Of a DNA stretch of 64,000 nt, positions 16,427-24,281 are shown piece after piece (position 1 is the stretch's first letter; each line of letters starts with the position of its first letter). The stretch spans positions 1-64,000 of the forward strand of contig CAYVVT010000008.1 of assembly GCA_964454335.1 (NCBI GenBank), given 5' to 3'. A program made the position numbers and the translations under genes. Source of the DNA: CAYVVT01 sp964454335 (GTDB lineage: Bacteria > Fidelibacterota > UBA8477 > JABMPR01). The notes below the pieces were generated by a model. The model was not told the origin of the DNA. It did not search any database and worked only from the letters and a program-made list of their open reading frames with translations.

Positions 16427-18499
16427 TCATAGCAAACCCCGCTGTCTGCGAAAAGCCCATTCACCAGCCAACAACAGGACGAGGATCATGACAAGCAGCA
16501 AGGATCGTATTCCCCTGAAATGCCAATCCCAGCGCAGCTCAAACATAGCTTCAGGTAGTTGCAGCCGATCCAGTTCCTCTGGCGTCAACACCTCACCACC
16601 GCTGCGCACCGCCAGGGCCTGAAGCAGAGGCAGGTTCATCCCCACCGTCTGCAGTTCTGCCTCAAAATCCTCAAACACGATATTAATGGAATCCTGTCCC
16701 CATAGCTGACCAAAGCGCTCGGCTCTGGCATGGATCTTTGGTTTACCGGCTCGATGCGAGATCGCGTGGAATTCATAGCGTCCCGGTCCAGTTACCGCGA
16801 GGGGTAGAACGACAGGATCGTCCATCTGTTCACTTCGTTGCGTCAGGATCACTTCTGCATCGACAATTGCCTGTCCCGACAGATCCTGTAGAATGGCCTC
16901 GCCCCGATTAGCCTGCCCCACGGTAGCACGTTCGGCATCCATCTGCACACGCAGGGGTCGGAACTCCCTGCGATTTTTGAGATATTCCAGCAACACTTTC
17001 CAGAATGACTCGAAATCGTTCACTGCGGGTGGTCTGAAGAACCAGCGCCAGTAACCGTTACCATTGAATACCGCCACTGGTAACTGTGAATGCAATTGCA
17101 GGACCGGGATGGGAACACTCGTCTGCATGACATTCAGCAGATCAACACCATCGAGGATGAGATTGTACTTACTCAGCTGGATGGGTGGCAGAGAGGTGAA
17201 TTCGATCATTTCACGTCGGCCAGTTCTGGCTGAATAGCTGAGATATAGCGGATGTTCATAGAGTTCATAGCCAGCAAAAGGTGAACGTAAACCTCCCCCG
17301 GCGACCTGTTCCTGACGAGCCCCGATCACAGCGAGCAGATCCATATCCAGAGGATCCCTGCCCTGGTTGAAGAAGATGGATATGGGCGGATCCTCTGCCT
17401 TGAGCCATGCAACGATCTGTTGACGATGCTCAACCGGCAATTCGATGGGATCGATCATGAATAGATAATCCGGAATCCCGGCCGGTAGATCATCAGGGCT
17501 CTGAATCCCACTCGCTGTTTCTGTTATCAATGTCCAATGATAAAGTGTATCCGGGAAACTGGCGTGCAGAGCCCGCACCAGCGGAGTGAGGCGTGGCGCA
17601 TAGATCATGACCGTCTCCATATCCGGTTCAATATGGATCTTCGCCGGTAGCTGCGATACAAGTCCACTCACCATATGCTCAAGACCTACTATGATCTCCT
17701 TTTCACCGGTATCTGTGAAGCGCAGACCTACGGAATGACTGCTTCGAGCAGAATTGAGCGCCACTTCTGCTGAATAGATAATCTGCTCCTTGTGCCGGAC
17801 AGTCAGCGTTATTTCTTCTCCTGTGAGACCACTCTGCTGAATACGGATCATAATGGGTATCTCTGTGTCCTGTTTGCTACGGGGAGGAGTTTCGATCTCT
17901 TTCAGGATCAGTTGCCGATTCGATCTTGCTGCTGCCGGCAGAATGGGATATATGGGGATTTTCGAGGTCCATGACTGATCGAGAGGATTGGTACCGGCAT
18001 TCAGCTGTGCATCTGTTATCAGGAATACAGTGTGGTATTCTTTCAGCTGTGGTCTTGAAGGATCCACTCTGTTCCAATCCTCCAGCTTGCTGCTGGGTCG
18101 TTCGAACAGTTCAGGCTCGTCGAGATCCAGGGCAGTCCCGCCCATAGCGTAAACATCTACATCGCCAATACCCGTTAATTGCCTGTGAATATCTGAGACG
18201 CTGGTTCGCAGCGCAATCGAGTCTACATCCCATGCACGTGTCATACTTCTGGAGTCATCTACGACATAGGCGATTCGTTTGTGTTGTCCACGCTTTCCGG
18301 AAAGGATCAACTGTGGATCGAACAACAGAAATAAAATGATGACCGCTGCTCCGAAGCGGAGACTCCAGATTGCCAGGATCCAGGCCTGAGGCCGTCCCGA
18401 GCCGCCAGTGCGGTTGCTGACCATGACCAGGATCAGGATGACAACGAAAAAGGCCAGGAAGAACCATCCAAAGCCTGCGAAATCTGTGAATATTTGCAT
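16427..18499 (-). CDS. VWA-domain membrane protein, function unknown
   Basis: A 690-residue protein. Two N-terminal membrane helices (about residues 9-29 and 42-63) precede a von Willebrand A-like domain whose MIDAS-like motif is VDDSRSM (near residue 79) with LITDAQLN further on. A long extracytoplasmic region holds beta-rich segments (about 200-300 and 530-640) and a GATase1-like stretch. One C-terminal helix (about 660-680) is followed by a basic tail (RRQRG). The architecture resembles BatA-like large membrane proteins and predicted Aerotolerance-operon proteins, but no MoxR ATPase or other Bat gene is adjacent. It starts one base after the tsaD stop, so it is co-transcribed with tsaD. 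Function is not assigned. Confidence 0.7.
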   Translation of the reverse strand: MQIFTDFAGFGWFFLAFFVVILILVMVSNRTGGSGRPQAWILAIWSLRFGAAVIILFLLFDPQLILSGKRGQHKRIAYVVDDSRSMTRAWDVDSIALRTSVSDIHRQLTGIGDVDVYAMGGTALDLDEPELFERPSSKLEDWNRVDPSRPQLKEYHTVFLITDAQLNAGTNPLDQSWTSKIPIYPILPAAARSNRQLILKEIETPPRSKQDTEIPIMIRIQQSGLTGEEITLTVRHKEQIIYSAEVALNSARSSHSVGLRFTDTGEKEIIVGLEHMVSGLVSQLPAKIHIEPDMETVMIYAPRLTPLVRALHASFPDTLYHWTLITETASGIQSPDDLPAGIPDYLFMIDPIELPVEHRQQIVAWLKAEDPPISIFFNQGRDPLDMDLLAVIGARQEQVAGGGLRSPFAGYELYEHPLYLSYSARTGRREMIEFTSLPPIQLSKYNLILDGVDLLNVMQTSVPIPVLQLHSQLPVAVFNGNGYWRWFFRPPAVNDFESFWKVLLEYLKNRREFRPLRVQMDAERATVGQANRGEAILQDLSGQAIVDAEVILTQRSEQMDDPVVLPLAVTGPGRYEFHAISHRAGKPKIHARAERFGQLWGQDSINIVFEDFEAELQTVGMNLPLLQALAVRSGGEVLTPEELDRLQLPEAMFELRWDWHFRGIRSLLLVMILVLLLAGEWAFRRQRGLL

Positions 18500-18500
18500 T

Positions 18501-19517
18501 TCAGCTGCTGCCGAAGCTCAATTTCAAATTGGGGAAGGCCTGAATGTCCAGTGAGGCAGGTTCGGATTGGATGCTCTGCCAGTAACCCATGTACGCGATC
18601 ATGGCTGCATTATCGGTGCAGTAGCGGAGATCAGGCTGATAGACTGTCAGACCCCTTTCAACCGCTTTTTCGGTGATAAGGCGTCTCAGGGCGGAATTCG
18701 CAGCAACACCGCCAGCCAGTACGACACGCTCAAGATCGTACTGGGAGGCCGCCTTCAGGGTGTGCCCCACAAGCACATCCACCACGGCCTGCTGGAAACT
18801 GGCAGCGATATCCGCCATGTGGCGCTTGATGAATTCAGGTGATTGTTTTTTCAGATAATAGAGGACTGCCGTTTTCAAACCTGAAAAGGAAAAATCCAGA
18901 GAATCCTCGAAACGAGAACGTGGAAAGCGATGGAATCCCGGATCACCGTGCTGGCTCATTTCGTCGATGAGGGGTCCCCCGGGATAGCCAATACCCAGGA
19001 GACGGGCAACCTTGTCGAATGCCTCACCGGCAGCATCGTCTCTGGTCTGGGCCAGCAAACGGTAGTTCTGGAGATCATCCACATGGATGATCTGCGTATG
19101 CCCACCGGAAACAAGCAGACACAGGAAGGGAGTGGGTAATTCTGTCTCGCCGATAAAATTCGCGAAGATATGTCCTTCGATATGGTTGACACCATAAAGT
19201 GGAACATCCAGGCCCAGGGCCAAACCCTTCGCATAACTGAGTCCTACGAGAAGCGAGCCGGCCAAACCGGGTCCCTGGGTTACCGCAATGGCATTTACAT
19301 CCTTTAGTTCGTGGTTGCTCTGTTCCAGGACACTGTTTATCACCGGGAAAAGCAGTTTCTCATGCTCTCTTGAAGCATATTCAGGTACAACACCGCCGTA
19401 ATCTGTGTGGATAAGCTGGGTCGCTGTGATATGGTGCAGGAGTTCTGGACCACGGACAAGTGCGGCTGCGGTTTCGTCGCAGGAGGTTTCAATTCCAAGA
19501 ATGAGGGGATTGTGCAT
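18501..19517 (-). CDS. tsaD: tRNA N6-threonylcarbamoyladenosine transferase TsaD
   Basis: A 338-residue ASKHA-fold protein beginning ILGIETSCDETAAALV. The metal-binding HIEGH motif is near residue 111, followed by LLVSGGHTQ, and near the end VVLAGGVAANSALR and YCTDNAAMIAYMGY, all hallmarks of TsaD/Kae1. With TsaB, TsaC and TsaE it makes t6A at position 37 of ANN-decoding tRNAs. The ATG abuts the YbbR-protein stop (TAAATG). The length is normal for bacterial TsaD. Confidence 0.97.
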   Translation of the reverse strand: MHNPLILGIETSCDETAAALVRGPELLHHITATQLIHTDYGGVVPEYASREHEKLLFPVINSVLEQSNHELKDVNAIAVTQGPGLAGSLLVGLSYAKGLALGLDVPLYGVNHIEGHIFANFIGETELPTPFLCLLVSGGHTQIIHVDDLQNYRLLAQTRDDAAGEAFDKVARLLGIGYPGGPLIDEMSQHGDPGFHRFPRSRFEDSLDFSFSGLKTAVLYYLKKQSPEFIKRHMADIAASFQQAVVDVLVGHTLKAASQYDLERVVLAGGVAANSALRRLITEKAVERGLTVYQPDLRYCTDNAAMIAYMGYWQSIQSEPASLDIQAFPNLKLSFGSS

Positions 19518-20486
19518 TTATTTCTGAACGACTTCGACCTTGTCCGGCAGCATCTTGCTTATACGTTGAACACCTTCTGGCAGGATCATCTCCACCTCGT
19601 ATAACTGCTGGTCCGGACTCCAGTTCCGGGCAAAATCGAAATAAAGTGTAAAATCTTCCGGGTGCAGTTCCAACAGTCTGTCCATCCCGCCTTCGGCTTC
19701 CAGGGTGACGGTTGCAGGTATCACCGCGACTTCCAATCCCCGGGGAACATTCTCCAGTCTGATCCCAACCCCGCCGAATTCCACTGTTCCGATGCTCTGA
19801 ACATCGGCGTACACGGTGACTTCGTTTTGGCGCAGGATAAACAACTGGGTCGGTGTGACCTCTACGGGAAGTTTCATCTCGACATCCGCATTGACATTGC
19901 TCAATACCAGTGGAGGGACTCTTAGCGGTCCCAGGCGGTTTACAAGTGAAAGTGGGCCTTCCACACTGATCTTTACGGGTTCGACGCGGATGTCCCCCAC
20001 CAGCATATACCCCACTGCAGGTTGGATGTCCGCTGTGATCTGCACGGGCAATTCCCGGGTGAAGCGGTCTTCGACACTCACCCACAGTGACTCAGGTTCA
20101 ACAACGTGGATCAGCTCCAACTTGTAGTCACGCGGAAGCCTGACCTTATCCGGATTTTCGCTGAAATAGCTATCGAGGTGATAGTGATCGGTTCCCCGGA
20201 TCTTGCTTAGATCCAGCACCAGTCCCGTCTCGGAAACCTGTCTGGTGAGAGATGCCCAGAGCAAGGCATTGCCCCGGCCCCTGAACCGGGCTGTCACCAG
20301 CTCAGGTAATTCATTGCTCAGCGCTTTCCCATCGGGCAGACCTTCAATGATCAGGGGCATATCCAGATCATGAAAGTATTCCATCTCGGTAACCACGAAG
20401 AACCAGAGCAGGAATGCCAGGATGAGTGCACCGATCTTGACCTGCAAATCCTGTGTGAACAATTGCTTAAGCATTGATACAGCCAT
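19518..20486 (-). CDS. YbbR-domain protein
   Basis: About 322 residues: one N-terminal membrane helix (IGALILAFLLWFFVV) then repeated YbbR-like beta domains of about 80 residues, containing segments such as LPVQITADIQPAVGYMLVGDI and PVKISVEGPLSLVNRL. YbbR proteins are membrane-anchored periplasmic/extracytoplasmic proteins; in Firmicutes CdaR regulates the c-di-AMP cyclase CdaA. No cyclase gene is seen here, so that role is not claimed. Two in-frame ATGs (20486, 20474) are possible; neither has a good ribosome-binding site. A TATATT box ends only 9 nt before the first, so a leaderless or very short leader is possible. Confidence 0.8.
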   Translation of the reverse strand: MAVSMLKQLFTQDLQVKIGALILAFLLWFFVVTEMEYFHDLDMPLIIEGLPDGKALSNELPELVTARFRGRGNALLWASLTRQVSETGLVLDLSKIRGTDHYHLDSYFSENPDKVRLPRDYKLELIHVVEPESLWVSVEDRFTRELPVQITADIQPAVGYMLVGDIRVEPVKISVEGPLSLVNRLGPLRVPPLVLSNVNADVEMKLPVEVTPTQLFILRQNEVTVYADVQSIGTVEFGGVGIRLENVPRGLEVAVIPATVTLEAEGGMDRLLELHPEDFTLYFDFARNWSPDQQLYEVEMILPEGVQRISKMLPDKVEVVQK

Positions 20487-20540
20487 GTGAGGTAAATATA
20501 GCGGTGCCGAACATGGCAACCAAATTAGGATCAGGTCTGT

Positions 20541-20575
20541 AAAAAGAAAGAGCGAGTCTCATCGACCCGCTCTTT
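20541..20575 (-). terminator. Rho-independent terminator after rpsA
   Basis: On the minus strand, 26 nt past the rpsA stop, a 12-bp stem (AAAGAGCGGGTC paired with GACTCGCTCTTT, one G-U pair) closes a 5-nt loop GATGA and is followed by CTTTTT. It separates rpsA from the ybbR-tsaD unit. Confidence 0.88.
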
Positions 20576-20600
20576 TCGATAATCGCTATGCGAATAGAGA

Positions 20601-23252
20601 CTACTTGTCAGATTTCTCATCCTCTTCAGAATTTTCATCTTCATCAGTCTCTGCTTTATCCTCAGCCGCTGCCTTTTCATCGGCTTCAGCTTGATCCTCC
20701 TCAGTTTCCGTTGCCTCCTCAGGGGCCTCCTCTTCAGGGGCCTCCTCTTCAGGGGCCTCCTCTTCAGGGGCTTCCTCTTCAGGGGCTTCCTCTTCAGGAG
20801 CTTCCTCTTTAGGAGCTTCCTCTTTAGAGACTTCCTCTTCAGCAACTTCTTCTGTTGGGGTTTCCTCGGCTGTTTCGGTGGTTTCCTCGACAGGTTCTTC
20901 CTCGACAGCTTCGGGTTCTTCCTTGGCCTTGGCAGCTTTTTTCGTGGTCTTCTTGGCAGGCTTTTCCTCCGCTTCTGCCTCAGCTTCAGCTTCACGGATC
21001 CGTTGCCTGATCTCTTCAGGGACCTCGATCTTATCGGCTCCAGCATCCTGACCGCGCATGAACTCGTCGATGGCAGCCCGTTCCTTGTCCTTGATGGCGG
21101 CCTCGTGGCTTACCACAACCTTTTTCTCGGCTGTATCCACTTCCACGACTTTCACTTCCAGAACGCTGTCCACCTCGAAGCGGGACAGGATATCCTGGCG
21201 TTCGCGTTTGCGGAAGGCACCCAGGGGAATGATCCCCTCGACATCCGTATCCTCAAAGGAAAGGATGACACCCTTTTCCAGGAGCTTGATGACTGTACCC
21301 TGATGGGCACTGTTGGCGGAGAAGCGTTCCTTCAGTATCGGCCATGGATCGTCCGCGGCCTGTTTCAAGCCAAGACTGATCTTACGTTCAGCCTGGGAGA
21401 TATCCAGGATCTTGACCTCGACCTCATCCCCGCGGTTGAGCACCTCTTTGGGATGACGAACCTTGCTGGTCCAACTGAGATCTGAGATGTGCACCAGACC
21501 GTCGATGCCTTCCTCCAGCTCGACGAAAGCGCCAAACTGGGTGAGATTGCGCACGGTACCGGTGTGGACCGAACCCACCACGTATTTGTCCTCGATGACT
21601 GTCCACGGATCAGGCTGCAACTGTTTGATCCCCAGGGAGATCTTGTGTTCTTCCGAATCCACGGAGAGCACGGCGGCTTCAACCTCGTCACCGACCTTGA
21701 ACACATCAGACGGGTGCTTGATGTGCTGGGTCCAGGAGATCTCGGAGATGTGAATGAGACCCTCGACACCCTCGGACAGTTCGACGAAGGCTCCATAATT
21801 TGCCAGGCTGACAACCTTGCCGTTGACGGTTGAACCTTCGGGGAAGCGTTCAGCCACATTCTCCCAGGGATGGGGAGTGAGCTGCTTGAGTCCCAGTGAG
21901 ACACGCTGCTTTTCAGTATCATAGTCAATGACCTTGACCATGATATCCTCATCCAGGTTCACCACCTCTGATGGATGGTTCACCCGTCCCCAGGAAAGAT
22001 CGGTAATGTGCAGCAGCCCGTCGATGCCGCCAAGGTCAACGAACACACCAAAGTCGGTAATGTTCTTGACCCGGCCTTCCAGGACCTGGCCGATCTCGAT
22101 CTTGTCCAACAATTCACGACGCTGTTCCTTGAGGCTCTCCTCCAGGAGTTCCTTACGGGAAACTACGATATTCTTGCGGTATTCATTCACCTTGACAATT
22201 TTGAATTCAAAGCTCTTGCCTACATAGGCGTCAAAATCCCTGATGGGACGAACATCAAGCTGTGAACCGGGCAGGAAGGCATCAATACCCATGATATTGA
22301 CTACCATACCACCCTTGATACGGCGCGAGATGGTGCCTTCAACTGTCTCGGCATTGTTATATTTTTCCTTGACCCCTTCCCAGACGCGCATGAAATCGGC
22401 TTTGCGCTTGGACAGGATTGCCTGACCCACGGTATCCTCGATACGGTCCAGATAGAGTTCAAGAGTATCACCTATTGCAGGGCTTTCCTCCTCCGAAAAC
22501 TCAGAGCGAGAGACGATGCCCTCGGTTTTAAAACCAAAATCGACAAATATCTCACGATCGCCGATGGAAATAACCCGACCCGTGACCAGGGATTGCTGGT
22601 CAAGGTCCACTACGGCACGATCGAGCAGTTCCCTGAACGCCACCGATTCGTCACTGTCCACGATCTGCTCTTCAGGCAGTTCTTCCTTCTTGATGGTCTT
22701 TACCGCAGCAAAGAGATCATTCATCATGGCCCGTTTGTCGATCTTGGGCTTCTCGCCTTCTTCAGCCACTGCTTCTTCGGCCGGTGCATCAGCTTCTTCT
22801 ACCGGATCTGCGTCAGGAGATGCGGCTTCGCCGGTATCCTCAGCAGTTTCATCAGCTACGGCTTCTTCGGCCGGCGCATCAGCTTCTTCTACCGGATCTG
22901 CGTCAGCAGATGCGGCTTCGCCGGCATCCTCAGCAGTTTCATCAGCTACGGCTTCTTCGGCCGGCGCATCAGCTTCTTCTACCGGATCTGCGTCAGCAGA
23001 TGCGGCTTCGCCGGCATCCTCAGCAGTTTCATCAGCCACTGCTTCTTCGGCCGGCGCCTCAGCTTCTTCTGCCGGATCTGCGTCAGCAGATGCGGTTCCG
23101 CCGGTATCCTCAGCAGTTTCATCAGCTACGGCTTCTTCGGCCGGTGCCTCGACGGGCGTCGTCTCGACGGCGTCAGAGGTTTCGATGGATTCTTCAGCCG
23201 GTGCTTCCACGGCTTCTTCGGCAGAAGTATCCTTCTTTTCCTTCTCGGTCAT
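20601..23252 (-). CDS. rpsA: Ribosomal protein S1 with long acidic repeat extensions
   Basis: An 883-residue protein, far longer than the usual 400-600. Residues about 220-720 hold six S1 (OB-fold) domains, for example LEGRVKNITDFGVFVDLG, VNGKVVSLANYGAFVEL and HTGTVRNLTQFGAFVELEE. S1 binds mRNA on the 30S subunit and helps initiation. Residues 41-160 are four tandem 30-residue acidic repeats (AVADETAED... to APAEE). The C-terminal 140 residues contain a lysine/alanine-rich segment and then a very acidic tail with EEAPE pentapeptide repeats. GGAGG lies 8 nt before the ATG, which directly follows the cmk stop. The cmk-rpsA order is conserved in many bacteria. The extensions are unusual and have no assigned function. 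Confidence 0.95.
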   Translation of the reverse strand: MTEKEKKDTSAEEAVEAPAEESIETSDAVETTPVEAPAEEAVADETAEDTGGTASADADPAEEAEAPAEEAVADETAEDAGEAASADADPVEEADAPAEEAVADETAEDAGEAASADADPVEEADAPAEEAVADETAEDTGEAASPDADPVEEADAPAEEAVAEEGEKPKIDKRAMMNDLFAAVKTIKKEELPEEQIVDSDESVAFRELLDRAVVDLDQQSLVTGRVISIGDREIFVDFGFKTEGIVSRSEFSEEESPAIGDTLELYLDRIEDTVGQAILSKRKADFMRVWEGVKEKYNNAETVEGTISRRIKGGMVVNIMGIDAFLPGSQLDVRPIRDFDAYVGKSFEFKIVKVNEYRKNIVVSRKELLEESLKEQRRELLDKIEIGQVLEGRVKNITDFGVFVDLGGIDGLLHITDLSWGRVNHPSEVVNLDEDIMVKVIDYDTEKQRVSLGLKQLTPHPWENVAERFPEGSTVNGKVVSLANYGAFVELSEGVEGLIHISEISWTQHIKHPSDVFKVGDEVEAAVLSVDSEEHKISLGIKQLQPDPWTVIEDKYVVGSVHTGTVRNLTQFGAFVELEEGIDGLVHISDLSWTSKVRHPKEVLNRGDEVEVKILDISQAERKISLGLKQAADDPWPILKERFSANSAHQGTVIKLLEKGVILSFEDTDVEGIIPLGAFRKRERQDILSRFEVDSVLEVKVVEVDTAEKKVVVSHEAAIKDKERAAIDEFMRGQDAGADKIEVPEEIRQRIREAEAEAEAEEKPAKKTTKKAAKAKEEPEAVEEEPVEETTETAEETPTEEVAEEEVSKEEAPKEEAPEEEAPEEEAPEEEAPEEEAPEEEAPEEATETEEDQAEADEKAAAEDKAETDEDENSEEDEKSDK
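20722..20841. repeat. 15-bp tandem repeat encoding EEAPE pentapeptides
   Basis: Eight 15-bp units (plus-strand form GGGGCCTCCTCTTCA with few changes) lie head to tail inside rpsA and encode the repeated pentapeptide EEAPE/KEEAP near the C-terminus. The last three units have diverged most. Such arrays change length by slippage. Confidence 0.9.
22771..23130. repeat. Four 90-bp tandem repeats in the 5' part of rpsA
   Basis: The sequence GCTTCTTCGGCCGG recurs at 22771, 22861, 22951, 23041 and 23131, giving four exact-period 90-bp units plus a partial fifth. They encode a 30-residue acidic unit (residues 41-160 of S1). The two middle units are nearly identical, suggesting recent duplication. Confidence 0.93.
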
Positions 23253-23927
23253 TCACTTACCTCCGTTAGTGTTACGTTCCCCAATCATGGAAACAATGAA
23301 ATCTATCTGTTCATCGATGCTCAGCTCACTGGTATCCAGCTGGGTGGCATCATCTGCGGGCACCATGGGCGCCAGGTCTCGTTGAGCATTGTGCTCATCC
23401 CGGGCACGGATCTCCTGCTCGAGCTCCTCAAGGCTCTTCTCGATCCCGATGCGGGCAAAATCCTTCTGACGGCGCTGTGCCCGGATCCGGGTGTCAGCAA
23501 CCATGAAAATCTTAATCTCAGCGTTCGGGAAAACGACCGTTCCGATGTCTCGGCCTTCAAGAACAACGTCATGCTGCGCAGCGATCTCGTGCTGCAAGGG
23601 CAAAAGGCGGGCACGGACCGCGCCAATGGCACTTACGACAGAGACATTCCTGGTGACTTCAACGCTGCGGAGTTCGTCCTTTACATCCTCCTCCCCGAGA
23701 AAGGTCTCCTGACCCCCGTCCGTGAAGTCGACACGCAGATCTATACTCTGCAGATCTTGTTCAACGGCCTGGACATCGGAGATGTCGGTTCCTGAGCGAA
23801 GTAAGTAAAGGGTGACGGCGCGGTATAGTGCGCCGGTATCGATATGACGGAATCCCATCCGCTGCGCGACACCGCGGGCGGTCGTGGTCTTGCCGGACGC
23901 TGCTGGTCCATCGATGGCAACTATCAT
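23253..23927 (-). CDS. cmk: Cytidylate kinase
   Basis: About 224 residues. The P-loop is AIDGPAASGKTTTA at the N-terminus; FRHIDTGALYRAVTLY and LEGRDIGTVVFPNAEIKIF are standard CMP-kinase motifs, with the NMP-binding insert between. It phosphorylates CMP/dCMP to the diphosphates in the cytosol. ATG 23927 gives the usual start; a TTG four codons earlier (23939) is the alternative. Its stop directly precedes the rpsA ATG, and a promoter-like TATATT box lies about 60 nt upstream. Confidence 0.95.
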   Translation of the reverse strand: MIVAIDGPAASGKTTTARGVAQRMGFRHIDTGALYRAVTLYLLRSGTDISDVQAVEQDLQSIDLRVDFTDGGQETFLGEEDVKDELRSVEVTRNVSVVSAIGAVRARLLPLQHEIAAQHDVVLEGRDIGTVVFPNAEIKIFMVADTRIRAQRRQKDFARIGIEKSLEELEQEIRARDEHNAQRDLAPMVPADDATQLDTSELSIDEQIDFIVSMIGERNTNGGK

Positions 23928-23984
23928 GTTATCAAACAACCTTCAGTATTCGTTACTGATCAAGGTACACTCAAAAAGCGGCCG

Positions 23985-24013
23985 AATATAGATGGGGATG
24001 GTCCAGAGAGAAA
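23985..24013 (-). promoter_or_regulatory. Possible promoter of cmk-rpsA
   Basis: On the minus strand TATATT (23985-23990) is followed four bases later by CGCTTTT, the same arrangement as at the ugd promoter. The -35 region 17 nt upstream (TTTCTC, 24008-24013) is a poor match, so the call depends on the shared -10 and downstream motif. Confidence 0.4.
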
Positions 24014-24207
24014 GGAAATTAATCAGGAGACAGGAGGCAGAATCGGGGGACCAGATATTTAGGTGGTTATTTAACTGGGCAACTTTATTAAAGAATGAGT
24101 TGGCTTTGCCTTCGGGTGCGGTCTTCAGGTGAACTCATGGGACAAGGCCATTCATGCCGGGGATCGATAGGATTCTTTTAACAGACCGGGATTCGTTCAG
24201 ATTCCAT

Positions 24208-24239
24208 TTTCAAGTTTCAAGTTTCAAGTTTCAAGTTTC
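24208..24239. repeat. Heptamer tandem repeat (TTTCAAG x4)
   Basis: Four exact TTTCAAG units plus TTTC lie in the non-coding gap downstream of no gene start, followed by a C/T-rich run. A related GAAATTTGAAACTTGG occurs in the gap before menC (about 39966). Confidence 0.85.
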
Positions 24240-24281
24240 GAATTTCCAGTCTCCAACTTCCCCCTTCTTCCTTTTTAATTC

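Larger units (their letters stand above)
23940..24281. other. Intergenic region, 340 bp: promoter-like box and short repeats, no gene
   Basis: Between the unknown Rossmann gene and cmk, both on the minus strand, no credible coding frame or tRNA is seen. It contains the cmk TATATT box (23985-23990), a purine-rich degenerate stretch (about 24006-24050, with CAGGAGACAGGAGGCAG) and a heptamer array at 24208-24239 followed by a C/T-rich run. Confidence 0.6.

Noticed and set aside
20691..21485. Plus-strand frame encoding LLFRG repeats
   Set aside because: Antisense shadow of the EEAPE repeats in rpsA; the hydrophobic repeat is a by-product of the 15-bp period.
22771..23130. Regular 90-bp repeats resembling a CRISPR-like array
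   Set aside because: Units are contiguous, without spacers, in frame within rpsA and encode 30 residues each.
22593..23795. Long plus-strand open frame antisense to rpsA and cmk
   Set aside because: It mirrors the acidic repeats of S1 as phenylalanine/cysteine-rich repeats, has no ribosome-binding site and no family resemblance; the minus-strand genes are certain.
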